Source: Bacillota bacterium (GTDB lineage: Bacteria > Bacillota > Clostridia > Christensenellales > SZUA-584). From it: a stretch of 32,672 nucleotides of DNA. Below the pieces are notes generated by a model. The model searched no databases and was not told the DNA's origin. It saw nothing but the letters and a program-made list of their open reading frames with translations. The DNA lies in assembly GCA_023396555.1 (NCBI GenBank), contig JAEWWC010000120.1, positions 1-32,672 on the forward strand, in the 5' to 3' direction. This document shows positions 15,268 to 24,375 of the stretch, in pieces (positions within the stretch are counted from its first letter, which is position 1; each line of letters starts with the position of its first letter). Both the position numbers and the translations under genes were made by a program.

Positions 15268-16940
15268 GATCCCGCCTCCTGAACAAACATGTACCAGTTC
15301 GGTATCGACCAGAAGATGTTCCGATCGCGCAGACTACTGGCAATATTGATGTTTGCTTTATACAGCAACGCGTTTGACCGGAAGTACAGTCCGATGTGCG
15401 GCATGGCTTTCAGAAACCGGTCTTCCATCGCCAGATATGCATCTTTCATGGATACGTCATCAACCGCAGCTTTACAGTTTTGCAGCAGCGTATCCATCTC
15501 AGGGTCGGTGAATTTTCCGTAATTCCGCGCTCCGTCCGTTCCCACCAGGCCGGACACATCCGGATTCACATCCAGATAAAACGTACATAGCGCGAGATCA
15601 AATGCCCCAGACTCAAGACTCTGTCGATGTGCGTCCTTATCTACCTCGTTGATCGTCACATTCATGCCGCAGTTCTTGAGCTGCGCTGCGATGTTTTCCG
15701 CCACATCCCGGCGATACGGATCTTCCTTATTAGTAGAAATGAGCAGTGTAAAACTCAGTTCCGTAATCTGATCGCCGTTCACCTTCTCAACATAGCCGTT
15801 TTCATCACGGTCCTTCCATCCGGACAGTTCCAGCAGTTCCATGGCCTTCTGCCGATTGAACTCATAAATATTCGATGACCCGCCTGACAGGAAAGAATCC
15901 GGTGGCACGGGATAGTCTACCGCCACGGCATGCCCCAGCAGCGCTTTGGAAATGATGTCACGCTTGTCCAATGCATACGCCAACGCCTGCCGTAGATTAG
16001 CATCCTGGAATATCCCGTTCATGTTGGGTACCAGACAGTCATAATACTGCGACATGTAATCGACGTAGTCCACCTCTTCAAACTTCTGGTATGTATCAAC
16101 CGTCAACTCCGAAGTTGTTACGATATCGATCAGGTTCTGTTCGAAAGAGCTCATTTCGGCGTCATGGTCCGGCAGTCCCACCACGTTCAGTTTTTGAATA
16201 TAAGGCTGCTGCTTCCACCACGTCGGGTTCGGCTCCATGGTCAGTCCGTCCGGCAGATTATAATCGGTTACAATATATGGTCCCGTCCCGATCGGTTCCG
16301 ATGTATCTATGTTGTTGGAACTGCTGTAGCTTTGGCACAGCACAGGGAACGTCATGAAATACAGCGCCGCGTTGCCCGGCTCCGAAAGCGTAACGGACAG
16401 TGTATAGGGATCCAGAGCCGTGCAGTTCAGTATCTTGCTGTTGTAAGCCGCGTAAGGCGAATCAGCCGTCGTATACATTTTGATCTGGTTGATCGTATAA
16501 AGCAGATCCGCAGAGGTGAACTCGCCGTTATCCTTTTGCCATTTCACGCCTTTTCTCAAGGTGAAGGTCCATACAGTACCCGTTTCATCATGAGCCCATG
16601 TTTCCACCAGCTCCGGCTGGAATTTGCCGTCGGTTGCAATGCGGATGGGCTTTTCGTATATCAGCGAAAAATAGTTATACAGCTCAACGTTTTTTGCTTT
16701 CAACGGGTTGTAGGATGTGCCTTCCTTGTTGGGTATGGCAAACGTAATCTCACCGCCTGAAGCGGGAACGGATTCCTGAACGACCGGAGGCAGCGTATAT
16801 TGAGGAATCGGCGTCTGTGTAGCTGAAACGGCTTCGCCCTCGCCAGAGCCGCATCCAAATGAGGCCAGCATAATGCTCAGGGCCAGTACGCCCAGTAAAA
16901 CATGTTTAAAACATGTCATAAAGTTTTTTATAAATTTCAT
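15264..16940 (-). CDS. Peptide/solute-binding lipoprotein, family 5 (OppA/DppA-like), no transporter nearby
   Basis: The protein (about 558 residues) has an N-terminal signal and a lipobox ending Ser-Phe-Gly-Cys; with this start the lipidated Cys is residue 30. A Thr/Pro/Gln-rich linker follows, then an SBP family 5 fold: LVETWAHDETGTVWTFTLRKGVKWQ, a GTGPY signature and LRQALAYALDKRDII. It should bind peptides or other solutes outside the membrane. No permease or ATPase gene is adjacent; it sits between a lytic transglycosylase and a methyltransferase, so it may serve a distant transporter or sense cell-wall peptides. The start is uncertain: TTG at 16952, ATG at 16940 and ATG at 16919 all lie in the end of the previous gene and lack a good SD, implying coupling. 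Confidence 0.88.
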   Translation of the reverse strand: MKFIKNFMTCFKHVLLGVLALSIMLASFGCGSGEGEAVSATQTPIPQYTLPPVVQESVPASGGEITFAIPNKEGTSYNPLKAKNVELYNYFSLIYEKPIRIATDGKFQPELVETWAHDETGTVWTFTLRKGVKWQKDNGEFTSADLLYTINQIKMYTTADSPYAAYNSKILNCTALDPYTLSVTLSEPGNAALYFMTFPVLCQSYSSSNNIDTSEPIGTGPYIVTDYNLPDGLTMEPNPTWWKQQPYIQKLNVVGLPDHDAEMSSFEQNLIDIVTTSELTVDTYQKFEEVDYVDYMSQYYDCLVPNMNGIFQDANLRQALAYALDKRDIISKALLGHAVAVDYPVPPDSFLSGGSSNIYEFNRQKAMELLELSGWKDRDENGYVEKVNGDQITELSFTLLISTNKEDPYRRDVAENIAAQLKNCGMNVTINEVDKDAHRQSLESGAFDLALCTFYLDVNPDVSGLVGTDGARNYGKFTDPEMDTLLQNCKAAVDDVSMKDAYLAMEDRFLKAMPHIGLYFRSNALLYKANINIASSLRDRNIFWSIPNWYMFVQEAGS

Positions 16941-17490
16941 AGCGTTTTTCAATTCTGATCAGATAATTCTCAGTCTCAGCATGCTCGATATTGACGAGCT
17001 TGCCGTCCTCAATCCATTCCTTCACATTGCCGGGTCCTGCGTTATATGCGGCAAATACTTTTTGCAGATCCCCGTCAAACATGTCGCACAGATAAGACAG
17101 ATACCAGCATCCCAGCCTTATGTTGACCTCGGGTTCCCAAAGACGATCCGCATCATAATCATCCATGCCGATTTTCTCAGCCGCCCATGCGCCGGTGTCC
17201 GGCAATATCTGCATCAAACCGACCGCCCCTTTATTTGATTCGGCCTTCTCGTTAAACCGGCTTTCGGTGCAAATGACAGCGGCAATATGATATTCGTCCA
17301 GCCCGTAGTCCTTCAGCGAAAATTCCTCGCTGTATTTCTTTATCAGTTCCTCATGCTCCAGCGGGAAGTATTTATCAATGCCCACGCGAAAAGTGATTGC
17401 GGCTGCAATAACCAATATCAGGCACAGCACTGTCCAGACCTTTCTATTTTTCGCCGGCAGGTCATAGTCCCGCCGTCTTCTTTTAGCCAT
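16906..17490 (-). CDS. Membrane-anchored soluble-lytic-transglycosylase domain protein
   Basis: The 194-residue protein has a basic N terminus (MAKRRRRDYD), one membrane helix at about 18-36, and an SLT domain from about 60. The catalytic Glu76 is in CTESRFNEKAESNKGAVGLMQI-type context, followed by AAYNAGPGNV. It should cleave peptidoglycan glycan chains outside the membrane. ATG at 17488-17490 has GAGGTG before it, and the gene starts six bases after coaE ends. The next gene, a lipoprotein, starts inside its 3' end. This SLT next to coaE-polA is a frequent clostridial arrangement. Confidence 0.93.
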   Translation of the reverse strand: MAKRRRRDYDLPAKNRKVWTVLCLILVIAAAITFRVGIDKYFPLEHEELIKKYSEEFSLKDYGLDEYHIAAVICTESRFNEKAESNKGAVGLMQILPDTGAWAAEKIGMDDYDADRLWEPEVNIRLGCWYLSYLCDMFDGDLQKVFAAYNAGPGNVKEWIEDGKLVNIEHAETENYLIRIEKRYEIYKKLYDMF

Positions 17491-17496
17491 ATATCG

Positions 17497-18087
17497 TCAC
17501 CTCGTGTAATTGCTTTTCCCCAAAATACCGCTAACTATCCGATGCAATTCTTCTATTGTTCCGTTGTTTTCTATCACTTCGTCCGCATAACGTTTCATTT
17601 CGTCATCGCTCATCTGGCTTTGAATTCGCCGCAGAACCTCTTCACGTCTGGCGGAATCCCGATTCATTACGCGGCTAATGCGCGTTTCCATATCGGCTAC
17701 CACCAGCCAGACATAGTTGACCCTTTCGTTCATGCCCGACTGTATCAACAGTGCCGCATCCAGAAAAACCCTTCTATCGTATTGCTCAGCATTCTCATAC
17801 ATGGTTGAAATGATGATCGGATGCAGCAGGCTGTTCAGCTGCGCAACGCGGTCAGGCTTTCCAAAAACGTATGCCGCCAGCTTTTTGCGGTCCAACTTCC
17901 CATCGGGAAAGAAAAAGCTGGCTCCGTAGAATTCGCGAAGCGCCGAGCTTCCCGGCTGCCCCGGCTCTACAACAGCCTTTGCCGTCTCGTCGGCACAGAT
18001 GACAATCTCGCCCCGGGCGCGCAGGTCTTCCGTCACAGCGGACTTTCCTGCGCCTATGCCGCCGGTAATGCCAATCATCTGCTTCAT
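17497..18087 (-). CDS. coaE: Dephospho-CoA kinase
   Basis: The 196-residue P-loop kinase phosphorylates dephospho-CoA in the last step of coenzyme A synthesis. It opens with GITGGIGAGKS (residues 6-16), then CADETAKAVV (the substrate-side DAD region of other CoaE, here with Cys in place of the first Asp), a LNSLLHPII segment and a C-terminal RIQSQM region. Start ATG 18085-18087 overlaps the polA stop by ATGA, so it is likely coupled to polA. The polA-coaE order is typical for Firmicutes. Confidence 0.95.
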   Translation of the reverse strand: MKQMIGITGGIGAGKSAVTEDLRARGEIVICADETAKAVVEPGQPGSSALREFYGASFFFPDGKLDRKKLAAYVFGKPDRVAQLNSLLHPIIISTMYENAEQYDRRVFLDAALLIQSGMNERVNYVWLVVADMETRISRVMNRDSARREEVLRRIQSQMSDDEMKRYADEVIENNGTIEELHRIVSGILGKSNYTR

Positions 18088-20633
18088 TTCGCGTCCAGCC
18101 AGTTATCGCCCACCGCCACCTGCGCCTCAAAAGGCACATCGATCACATAGGCAGTTTCCATACATTCTTTCAGCAGAGCGCTCACTGCGCTCACCTCATC
18201 CTCCGCAGCGTCTATCACCAGTTCGTCGTGCACCTGCAGTATTAGCCTTGAACTGTAATTTCCTTCGCGGAGCTTGTTCCAAACGTCGATCATCGCCAGC
18301 TTTATGACGTCTGCCGCCGTTCCCTGTATCGGTGTGTTAAGCGCTGCGCGTTCGCCAAAAGAGCGCACATTATAGTTGCTGGATCGCAGCTCCGGCAGAT
18401 AACGCCGGCGTCCCATCATCGTGGTAACATACCCATCCTGCTTCGCACGTGCGATAATTTCATCCATGTATTGCCGCACACCCGGAAAACGGGCAAAATA
18501 CCGGCTAATATATCCGGCGGCTTTCTTGACCGGTATATTCAGATTGCGCGCGAGTCCAAAGTCGCTGATGCCATAGACGATGCCAAAGTTGACCGCCTTG
18601 GCACTGCGCCTCATGTCGGACGTCACCGCATCCACCGGTACATCAAATACTTCAGAAGCGGTACGGGTATGGATATCAACGCCGGAGGTGAACGCTTCCT
18701 TCATCACCTCATCGCCTGAAATCGACGCCAGTATACGCAGCTCTATCTGAGAATAGTCCGCCGAAACCAGCTTCCTCTCCGGCTTCGACGGCAGGAACAG
18801 GCGGCGTATCTCGCGTCCTTCCTGCGTACGGACCGGTATGTTCTGCAGGTTTGGCTCCTTGCTGGATATACGGCCCGTCACGGTGGAAATCTGAACGAAG
18901 GTTGTATGCACAAATCCTTCCTGATCTGTTATTTTTTTCAGCCCATCCAGATACGTGCTTTTGAGCTTGGTCAGCCGGCGGTATTCAATTAGCTTCTCAA
19001 TCACCGGATGTTTATCGACCAAACCTTCCAATACGGCGATATCCGTTGAATAGCCAGTCTTGCTCTTTTTGCCAAAGGGGAGCTTCAAATGTTCAAATAG
19101 CACCTGTCCCAACTGCTTTGTCGAATTGATATTGAATTCCCCGTACCCACATAGCGCATATATCTCATCCATCAGGCTGCCGATCTGAGATGTCAGTTTG
19201 TCGTCGTAAACATTCAACTCCCCAAGGTCTATTCTGAACCCTGTCCGTTCCATATCCAGCAGTACACGCATCAGAGGCATTTCGATATCGTTGTAGACAT
19301 GCCAAGAACCGTCCTGCTCTAGCTTATCAAACTGAGCTTTATAAAGCCCCGCAATCGCAGCGGCATTTCCGCCAAATCCATAGTTCTCGGCCAGCACGGA
19401 CAGCGTCAACCCTGCTGCCGCCGGATTGATCACGTATTCGGCCAGCGCGGTGTCAAAGAGCACGCCATTAAGATCAATACCGTAATCGTAAAGCATAGCG
19501 GCTACCTGTTTGGCATCGTGCAACAGCTTCGGTTTGCTGGCATCCTCCAAAATTTGCTTCAGCGCTTTAAGTACGACTTCGAATGAAAAATCGGTGTTCA
19601 GCAGCGAATGCTCGGTCGTAACGCTGTATTCCCTGTCTGCGGAAAATGCGAGCGTCATGCTGTCTCCAAAACATACGGCGACATTATCATGCCCGGATAT
19701 TTCTTTCAGGAAGCTCTCCAGTTCCGCCATTGTGGCGACCGGTATTGTTTCCACCTGCGCTTTCGCTGGAGTCTGCGGCGAAATCCGTTTGAGCAACGAG
19801 AAGAATTCCAGCTTCGAAAAGACTTCCTGGGCATTGTAGCCGTTCAAGCCGTCAAACGTCAGGCTGTCCAGCGAAACATTGAGAGGAACAGCCGGGTCAA
19901 TCGTGGCCAGGCGGCGGCTCATGTAAGCGAGCTCCTTATTTTCCGTCAGCTTGTCCTTGAGCTTGCCCTTTACCTCTTCAATGTGGTCATATACGGTATC
20001 CATGGAACCGTATTTTTGCAGCAGCGAGAGCGCAGTCTTCTCTCCAACGCCGGGAACTCCGGGGATGTTGTCGGAGCTGTCGCCCATAAAGCCTTTCAAA
20101 TCGATGATCTGAGCGGGCATCAGCGTATAGGTTTCATGCAGTTTCTCAAGATCAAACATATCGATCTCGCTGACCCCTTTTCGAGTCAGCATAACGCGGC
20201 AAAGATCGGAGATCAACTGGAAGGAATCCTTGTCACCCGTCAGCAGCAGCGTCTCCATTTTGTTTTCCGTTGCTATGCCGGACAGCAAGCCCAGTATGTC
20301 ATCCGCTTCAAAGCCTTCCTGTTCCAGCACAGCAATACCGAGACCGTTCAGGGCATTCTTGAGAATATCAAACTGCGGTATCAGTTCGGGCGGCGTGGGT
20401 TTTCTCGCTCCTTTGTAGGCGTCAAACATCTCATGACGGAACGTTTTACCCTTTTTATCGAAGGCTATCGCCAGATAGTCCGGCTGATGAGTGGTAATCG
20501 CGCTGATCAGCATTGAAAAAAAACCGTATACGGCATTTGTATATTCGCCATCCGATTTGGTAAGCAATGGCAAAGCATAGAAAGCCCGATGCATCAGGCT
20601 GTTGCCATCCACGGCCATCAATGTCTTTTTCAT
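18084..20633 (-). CDS. polA: DNA polymerase I
   Basis: The 849-residue enzyme fills gaps in repair and Okazaki-fragment maturation. The N-terminal 5'-nuclease (about 1-290) shows DGNSLMHRAFYALP, LLLTGDKDSFQLI and GVPGVGEKTAL. The middle exonuclease-like domain (about 300-460) lacks the first Asp-x-Glu pair (the region reads VAVCFGDSMTLAF), so proofreading is probably lost, as in other Firmicutes PolA. The polymerase domain has motif A (SADYSQIELRILA), motif B (RRSAKAVNFGIVYGIS) and motif C (VHDELVID). The start at 20631-20633 is chosen for its AGGAGA SD; an upstream in-frame ATG adds eight unrelated residues. It heads the polA-coaE-SLT-lipoprotein-methyltransferase run. Confidence 0.97.
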   Translation of the reverse strand: MKKTLMAVDGNSLMHRAFYALPLLTKSDGEYTNAVYGFFSMLISAITTHQPDYLAIAFDKKGKTFRHEMFDAYKGARKPTPPELIPQFDILKNALNGLGIAVLEQEGFEADDILGLLSGIATENKMETLLLTGDKDSFQLISDLCRVMLTRKGVSEIDMFDLEKLHETYTLMPAQIIDLKGFMGDSSDNIPGVPGVGEKTALSLLQKYGSMDTVYDHIEEVKGKLKDKLTENKELAYMSRRLATIDPAVPLNVSLDSLTFDGLNGYNAQEVFSKLEFFSLLKRISPQTPAKAQVETIPVATMAELESFLKEISGHDNVAVCFGDSMTLAFSADREYSVTTEHSLLNTDFSFEVVLKALKQILEDASKPKLLHDAKQVAAMLYDYGIDLNGVLFDTALAEYVINPAAAGLTLSVLAENYGFGGNAAAIAGLYKAQFDKLEQDGSWHVYNDIEMPLMRVLLDMERTGFRIDLGELNVYDDKLTSQIGSLMDEIYALCGYGEFNINSTKQLGQVLFEHLKLPFGKKSKTGYSTDIAVLEGLVDKHPVIEKLIEYRRLTKLKSTYLDGLKKITDQEGFVHTTFVQISTVTGRISSKEPNLQNIPVRTQEGREIRRLFLPSKPERKLVSADYSQIELRILASISGDEVMKEAFTSGVDIHTRTASEVFDVPVDAVTSDMRRSAKAVNFGIVYGISDFGLARNLNIPVKKAAGYISRYFARFPGVRQYMDEIIARAKQDGYVTTMMGRRRYLPELRSSNYNVRSFGERAALNTPIQGTAADVIKLAMIDVWNKLREGNYSSRLILQVHDELVIDAAEDEVSAVSALLKECMETAYVIDVPFEAQVAVGDNWLDAK

Positions 20634-20664
20634 ATTGTCTCCTGATGGAAAATCCATAATGTAA

Positions 20665-20693
20665 AGTATAGTTTATTGTTTCTGCATATGCAA
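20665..20693 (-). promoter_or_regulatory. Sigma-A promoter of the polA operon
   Basis: TTGCAT (20688-20693) and TATACT (20665-20670) are 17 bases apart on the minus strand, 31 bases before the polA start codon. Confidence 0.7.
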
Positions 20694-20746
20694 CAGGTTT
20701 ATCTGGCACCGCGCTTTACAGGCCATTGCCTCCCTTTCTGACAGGC

Positions 20747-20775
20747 AAAAAAAGAGTCGCGATTTGCATCACGAC
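20747..20775 (-). terminator. Terminator of the hutP-cmk-plsC-ispH/rpsA operon
   Basis: An eight-base stem (20756-20763 with 20768-20775, one G-U pair) and a four-base loop are followed on the minus strand by TC and seven U. It lies about 77 bases after the ispH-rpsA stop and just before the polA promoter. Confidence 0.88.
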
Positions 20776-20851
20776 CAATGTAAAGGGGGTCTTAATATAT
20801 TTTGTGAGGTCACTTATAATTATTACCAGAATCCCGTTGATTATTCAAGAG

Positions 20852-23113
20852 TTAATCATCTTTTTTGGGAAAAAAGTCCGCTAAAGATATTGTTGACTCC
20901 TGAACCGGCGGGATTTCGTAATGGAAATCATCTTCTCTCTCGAATTCCACTCTCTTTTCAACCACACGTTCCTCGACAGGCATCAGAGCGCGGCGGGAAA
21001 GGCTGATCTTGCGCTTCTCGGCGTTAACCTCAAGCACCTTGGCTTCAACCTCGTCACCAATACGCAGTTCATCTTCAACCTTCTCAAGGCGGTGCGTGGA
21101 AATCTGAGAGATATGGATCAGCCCGTCCACCATGGGTTCAATCTGTACGAAAGCGCCGAACGGCACAATGCGTACGACTTTACCCTTGATAACGTCACCG
21201 GCATGATACTTTTCGCTTACAAGATCCCAAGGCTTGGGCTGAAGCTGCTTGTAACCAAGTGCGATCTTCTTCTTGGAAGGCTCCACATTCAGCACAACGA
21301 GATCCAACTCCTGTCCCTCAGCTACAACATCAGACGGATGCTTGACGCGGGACCATGCCATATCGGAAATATGCAGCAGGCCGTCTACGCCGCCGACATC
21401 CACGAACGCGCCAAAATCGGTCAGCCGTTTTACAACGCCCGTCACACGGTCGCCCTTCGTGAAGCTTTCCCACAGCTGCTTTTCCTTGTCCTTTTTTTCG
21501 CGGATCAGCACACTCTTGTGAGAAGCGACCAAACGCTCCTGTTTCTTATCGGCGTCGATCAGAGTGACTTCAATTTCCTGTCCTTCAAACTGCTTCAGAT
21601 CCTCAACATACTTCAGGGAAAGATGTGAAGCGGGGATAAAAGCACTGTATCCTTCAATCTTTGTCGTCACGCCGCCTTTAACAGCCTTCTTGATAACGCA
21701 CTTGAAGAGTAAATCTGTACCGACGTGTTCCTGTATTTTTACCCAGTTCAGTTTCTTTTCTACACGTTTTCTTGAGAGGAGGACGTTGCCTTCACCATCA
21801 TTCAAGCTAATGACTTCGGCTTCAATTTCATCACCAATGTTGAAGTGATCCTTCGGATTGATATCCATCATAGACAGCTCGTTCTTCTGGATGATGCCGT
21901 CTGATTTATATCCAATATTAACGCAAACATCTTCATCCGTGATCTGAACAATATTGCCCTTGACAACCTGTCCCTTTTTCAGACGAACAACTTTCTCCAG
22001 CCCTTCAAGAAACTCGTCTTTTTCGGTTGCTGGCTTCTCAGGCTTGGCCGGGACTTCCACGGTTTCCTCTGCGGCTTCCGTTGCGTTGCTCATCACAGTA
22101 GCGTCCATCACATCAGAATCGTTTGCGGCTTCTGTTGTATCTTCGACTTTTTCCTCCTGCGTTGATTCTTGAGCCTCAGCCGGCTCATTCACGGCAGACA
22201 CCTCTTCAGCACCTCCGCTGATGTCCGCCACGTCGCTGGCTGCTGTCTCCTGGCCAGGAATTTCCTCGCCATCGACCGGCAGCGCTTTCTCATTTTCAAT
22301 CATGTAGTCAAAAACCTCCCTAATCATCGTATCCGGCGTTGAAGCACCGGCGACAATGCCTATTATATCACCTAAACACATTTTTTCAAGTAATAGTTCA
22401 CTTTTATGCTCAATATGATAGACATTTTCGCAATGCTCACGACATAATTCGAACAGCTTCCTTGTGTTGGAACTGGACCGGCCGCCTACCACGATCATTG
22501 TATCAGCTTTTTTGGCGATTTGCGCAGCTTCATGCTGCCGTTGCTGCGTGGCTGAGCAGATGCTCATAAAAGGAATGATATGATCGACGCGCGATTCCAG
22601 AGCCGACAGCATATGCGACCATTTTTCCTGCGTTATCGTTGTCTGTGCAACTACAACGGCTTCATGCATGAGCGGTAGCGCTTCAACCTCTTGGTCACTG
22701 TAGACCGTCATCGCTTTTTCCCCGGCCCAGCCGATTGTGCCGATAACCTCAGGATGCCCCTTTTCACCGACTATAATGACAGGCTGAAACAATTCGGCGG
22801 CTTTTCGTACCCGTTCATGGATTCGCTTGACGAACGGGCAGGTTGCGTCAATATAGTCCAGCCCCTGGTTCTTCAGCGCATGATAAACCTCAGGCGCGGC
22901 TCCGTGAGAACGGATAACGACGGTTGTACCGGGAAGTGCATCTTCTACACGCTGAATGCAGCGTACCCCTCTGCTTTCCAACGATTTGACGACATCCTCA
23001 TTATGAATGAGCGGCCCAAGCGTCGCGATGTTTTCCTTTATATGTGCCTCAACTGCTTCAACCGCTCGTTTGACGCCGAAGCAGAAACCGGCGTGTTCAG
23101 CCAGAATAACCAA
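20852..23113 (-). CDS. ispH-rpsA: Fusion of 4-hydroxy-3-methylbut-2-enyl diphosphate reductase (IspH) and ribosomal protein S1
   Basis: The 753-residue protein joins two unrelated functions. Residues 1-277 are IspH, the last MEP-pathway enzyme, with iron-sulfur ligands Cys11, Cys92 and Cys186 and active-site His37, His70 and His120. Residues 278-370 are an acidic, Ala/Glu/Thr-rich linker. Four S1 OB-fold repeats follow at about 379-449, 465-535, 552-621 and 637-707; the last two are the most canonical (VTGVVKRLTDFGAFVDVGGVDGLLHIS and the matching fourth repeat). The frame is continuous with no stop between the halves. This fusion is known in many clostridia. The start is TTG at 23111-23113 after AAGGTGAT. 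It is the last gene of its operon. Confidence 0.95.
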   Translation of the reverse strand: MVILAEHAGFCFGVKRAVEAVEAHIKENIATLGPLIHNEDVVKSLESRGVRCIQRVEDALPGTTVVIRSHGAAPEVYHALKNQGLDYIDATCPFVKRIHERVRKAAELFQPVIIVGEKGHPEVIGTIGWAGEKAMTVYSDQEVEALPLMHEAVVVAQTTITQEKWSHMLSALESRVDHIIPFMSICSATQQRQHEAAQIAKKADTMIVVGGRSSSNTRKLFELCREHCENVYHIEHKSELLLEKMCLGDIIGIVAGASTPDTMIREVFDYMIENEKALPVDGEEIPGQETAASDVADISGGAEEVSAVNEPAEAQESTQEEKVEDTTEAANDSDVMDATVMSNATEAAEETVEVPAKPEKPATEKDEFLEGLEKVVRLKKGQVVKGNIVQITDEDVCVNIGYKSDGIIQKNELSMMDINPKDHFNIGDEIEAEVISLNDGEGNVLLSRKRVEKKLNWVKIQEHVGTDLLFKCVIKKAVKGGVTTKIEGYSAFIPASHLSLKYVEDLKQFEGQEIEVTLIDADKKQERLVASHKSVLIREKKDKEKQLWESFTKGDRVTGVVKRLTDFGAFVDVGGVDGLLHISDMAWSRVKHPSDVVAEGQELDLVVLNVEPSKKKIALGYKQLQPKPWDLVSEKYHAGDVIKGKVVRIVPFGAFVQIEPMVDGLIHISQISTHRLEKVEDELRIGDEVEAKVLEVNAEKRKISLSRRALMPVEERVVEKRVEFEREDDFHYEIPPVQESTISLADFFPKKDD

Positions 23114-23122
23114 TTTATCACC

Positions 23123-23710
23123 TTAAAACGTTGTATTCTTTAAATCTTTCAGTTTGTTCTCCAGAAATCGGGTTGCGGCTTCAACCGTCGACTGATCGGT
23201 TTTTGTACCCACATAGTTGCTGAGCTGAATGGGCTCTCCTATTATAAGCTTCATACGTTTGAACAGCTTATACTGGCCTTTGATATAAACCGGAATCACG
23301 GGCGCGTCATTTTTCAGCGCTATCATGGCGGTGCCCGGTTCAAACCGGCTGATTTCGTTCGACTTTACGCGCGTGCCCTCCGGGAAAATGCCGAACAGTT
23401 TGCCCGACCGAAGTATCTTAAACGCATGGCGTATCGCTGCAAGGTCGCCTTCTCCGCGTCGCACCGGAAAAGCCTTGACAGCATAGAAAAAAATACGGGC
23501 CAGTTTGTTTTTGAAAAGCTCTATCTTGCCCATCCAGAATATCTGGCGTCGGAATACGACGGCGATGAAAAGCGGGTCCCACATGCTCAGATGATTGGAA
23601 ATGATGACAGCCCTGCCCTTATGGCGGGTATTCTTTTTACCGATTATTTTAGGAAGAAAAAGCAGATAGATGATGGGCTTGCCAATGAGCCTTAATATCT
23701 GATAAAGCAT
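23123..23710 (-). CDS. plsC: 1-acyl-sn-glycerol-3-phosphate acyltransferase
   Basis: The 195-residue membrane-associated enzyme makes phosphatidic acid from lysophosphatidic acid. It has a hydrophobic N terminus (1-25), the catalytic NHLSMWDP block (His40 and Asp45 of the HX4D motif) and FPEGTR (about 114-119), followed by PVIPVYIKG. ATG at 23708-23710 has AGGAG before it, partly inside the cmk stop region; the gap to cmk is two bases. The cmk-plsC-ispH-rpsA order is typical for clostridia. Confidence 0.94.
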   Translation of the reverse strand: MLYQILRLIGKPIIYLLFLPKIIGKKNTRHKGRAVIISNHLSMWDPLFIAVVFRRQIFWMGKIELFKNKLARIFFYAVKAFPVRRGEGDLAAIRHAFKILRSGKLFGIFPEGTRVKSNEISRFEPGTAMIALKNDAPVIPVYIKGQYKLFKRMKLIIGEPIQLSNYVGTKTDQSTVEAATRFLENKLKDLKNTTF

Positions 23711-23712
23711 GA

Positions 23713-24375
23713 TTACTCCTGTCTGAGTTTGGACAGAACCACATCCAAAACCGCATCTATATCCATATTTGTCGAGTCGATCAAAATGGCATCATCCGCT
23801 TGCTTTAAAGGTGCCAGAGCGCGCGAGGTATCGTTGGCATCCCGTTGCAGCATTTCATCAAGAACACTGCTATAGCTTTTTTCGATGCCCTTGGATAAGA
23901 GCTCCGCATGACGCCGATGCGCACGCTCCTTGGCGTCAGCCGTCACAAAAAACTTATATGGCGCATCAGGCAGCACATAAGTGCCGATATCGCGCCCATC
24001 CAGCACCAAATCGTACTGAGATGCTACTTCACGCTGCATCGCAACGAGCTTTTGGCGCACACAGGGCAGCGCTGATATATCCGACGCGGCAGTTGACATC
24101 TCCGGCGTGCGGATAAACGGCATTACATTTAAGCCATCCAGCAGCATCTGCTGTTCGCTGTCCCTATACACCGTTTTAAGATCGATCTCATCCAGCAAAC
24201 GCGCCACTTGCGGCTCATCCTTTACGCTGACGCCTGCCTTCAACGCGGCATACGCGACCGCACGGTACATGGCGCCGGTATCCAGATAGTTGATATCCAG
24301 CGCCTTGGCAACCGCTTTCGCCAATGTGCTTTTCCCGGCTCCGGCTGGGCCGTCTATCGCAATGTTGATCATCAT
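23713..24375 (-). CDS. cmk: Cytidylate kinase
   Basis: The 220-residue kinase phosphorylates CMP and dCMP. It has the P-loop GPAGAGKST (residues 9-17), YLDTGAMYRAVAYAAL, and the catalytic/lid RDIGTYVLPDA segment. Length is normal. Two ATG codons occur in a row (24373-24375 and 24370-24372); the first overlaps the hutP-like stop by ATGA. It is therefore probably coupled to that gene. Confidence 0.96.
   Translation of the reverse strand: MMINIAIDGPAGAGKSTLAKAVAKALDINYLDTGAMYRAVAYAALKAGVSVKDEPQVARLLDEIDLKTVYRDSEQQMLLDGLNVMPFIRTPEMSTAASDISALPCVRQKLVAMQREVASQYDLVLDGRDIGTYVLPDAPYKFFVTADAKERAHRRHAELLSKGIEKSYSSVLDEMLQRDANDTSRALAPLKQADDAILIDSTNMDIDAVLDVVLSKLRQE

Noticed and set aside
19608..20516. 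302-residue plus-strand frame opposite polA
   Set aside because: It is antisense to conserved polA domains and has shadow-type composition.
20852..23113. Sequencing error joining ispH and rpsA
   Set aside because: The frame is continuous through a 90-residue linker of consistent composition, and the fusion is known in clostridia.
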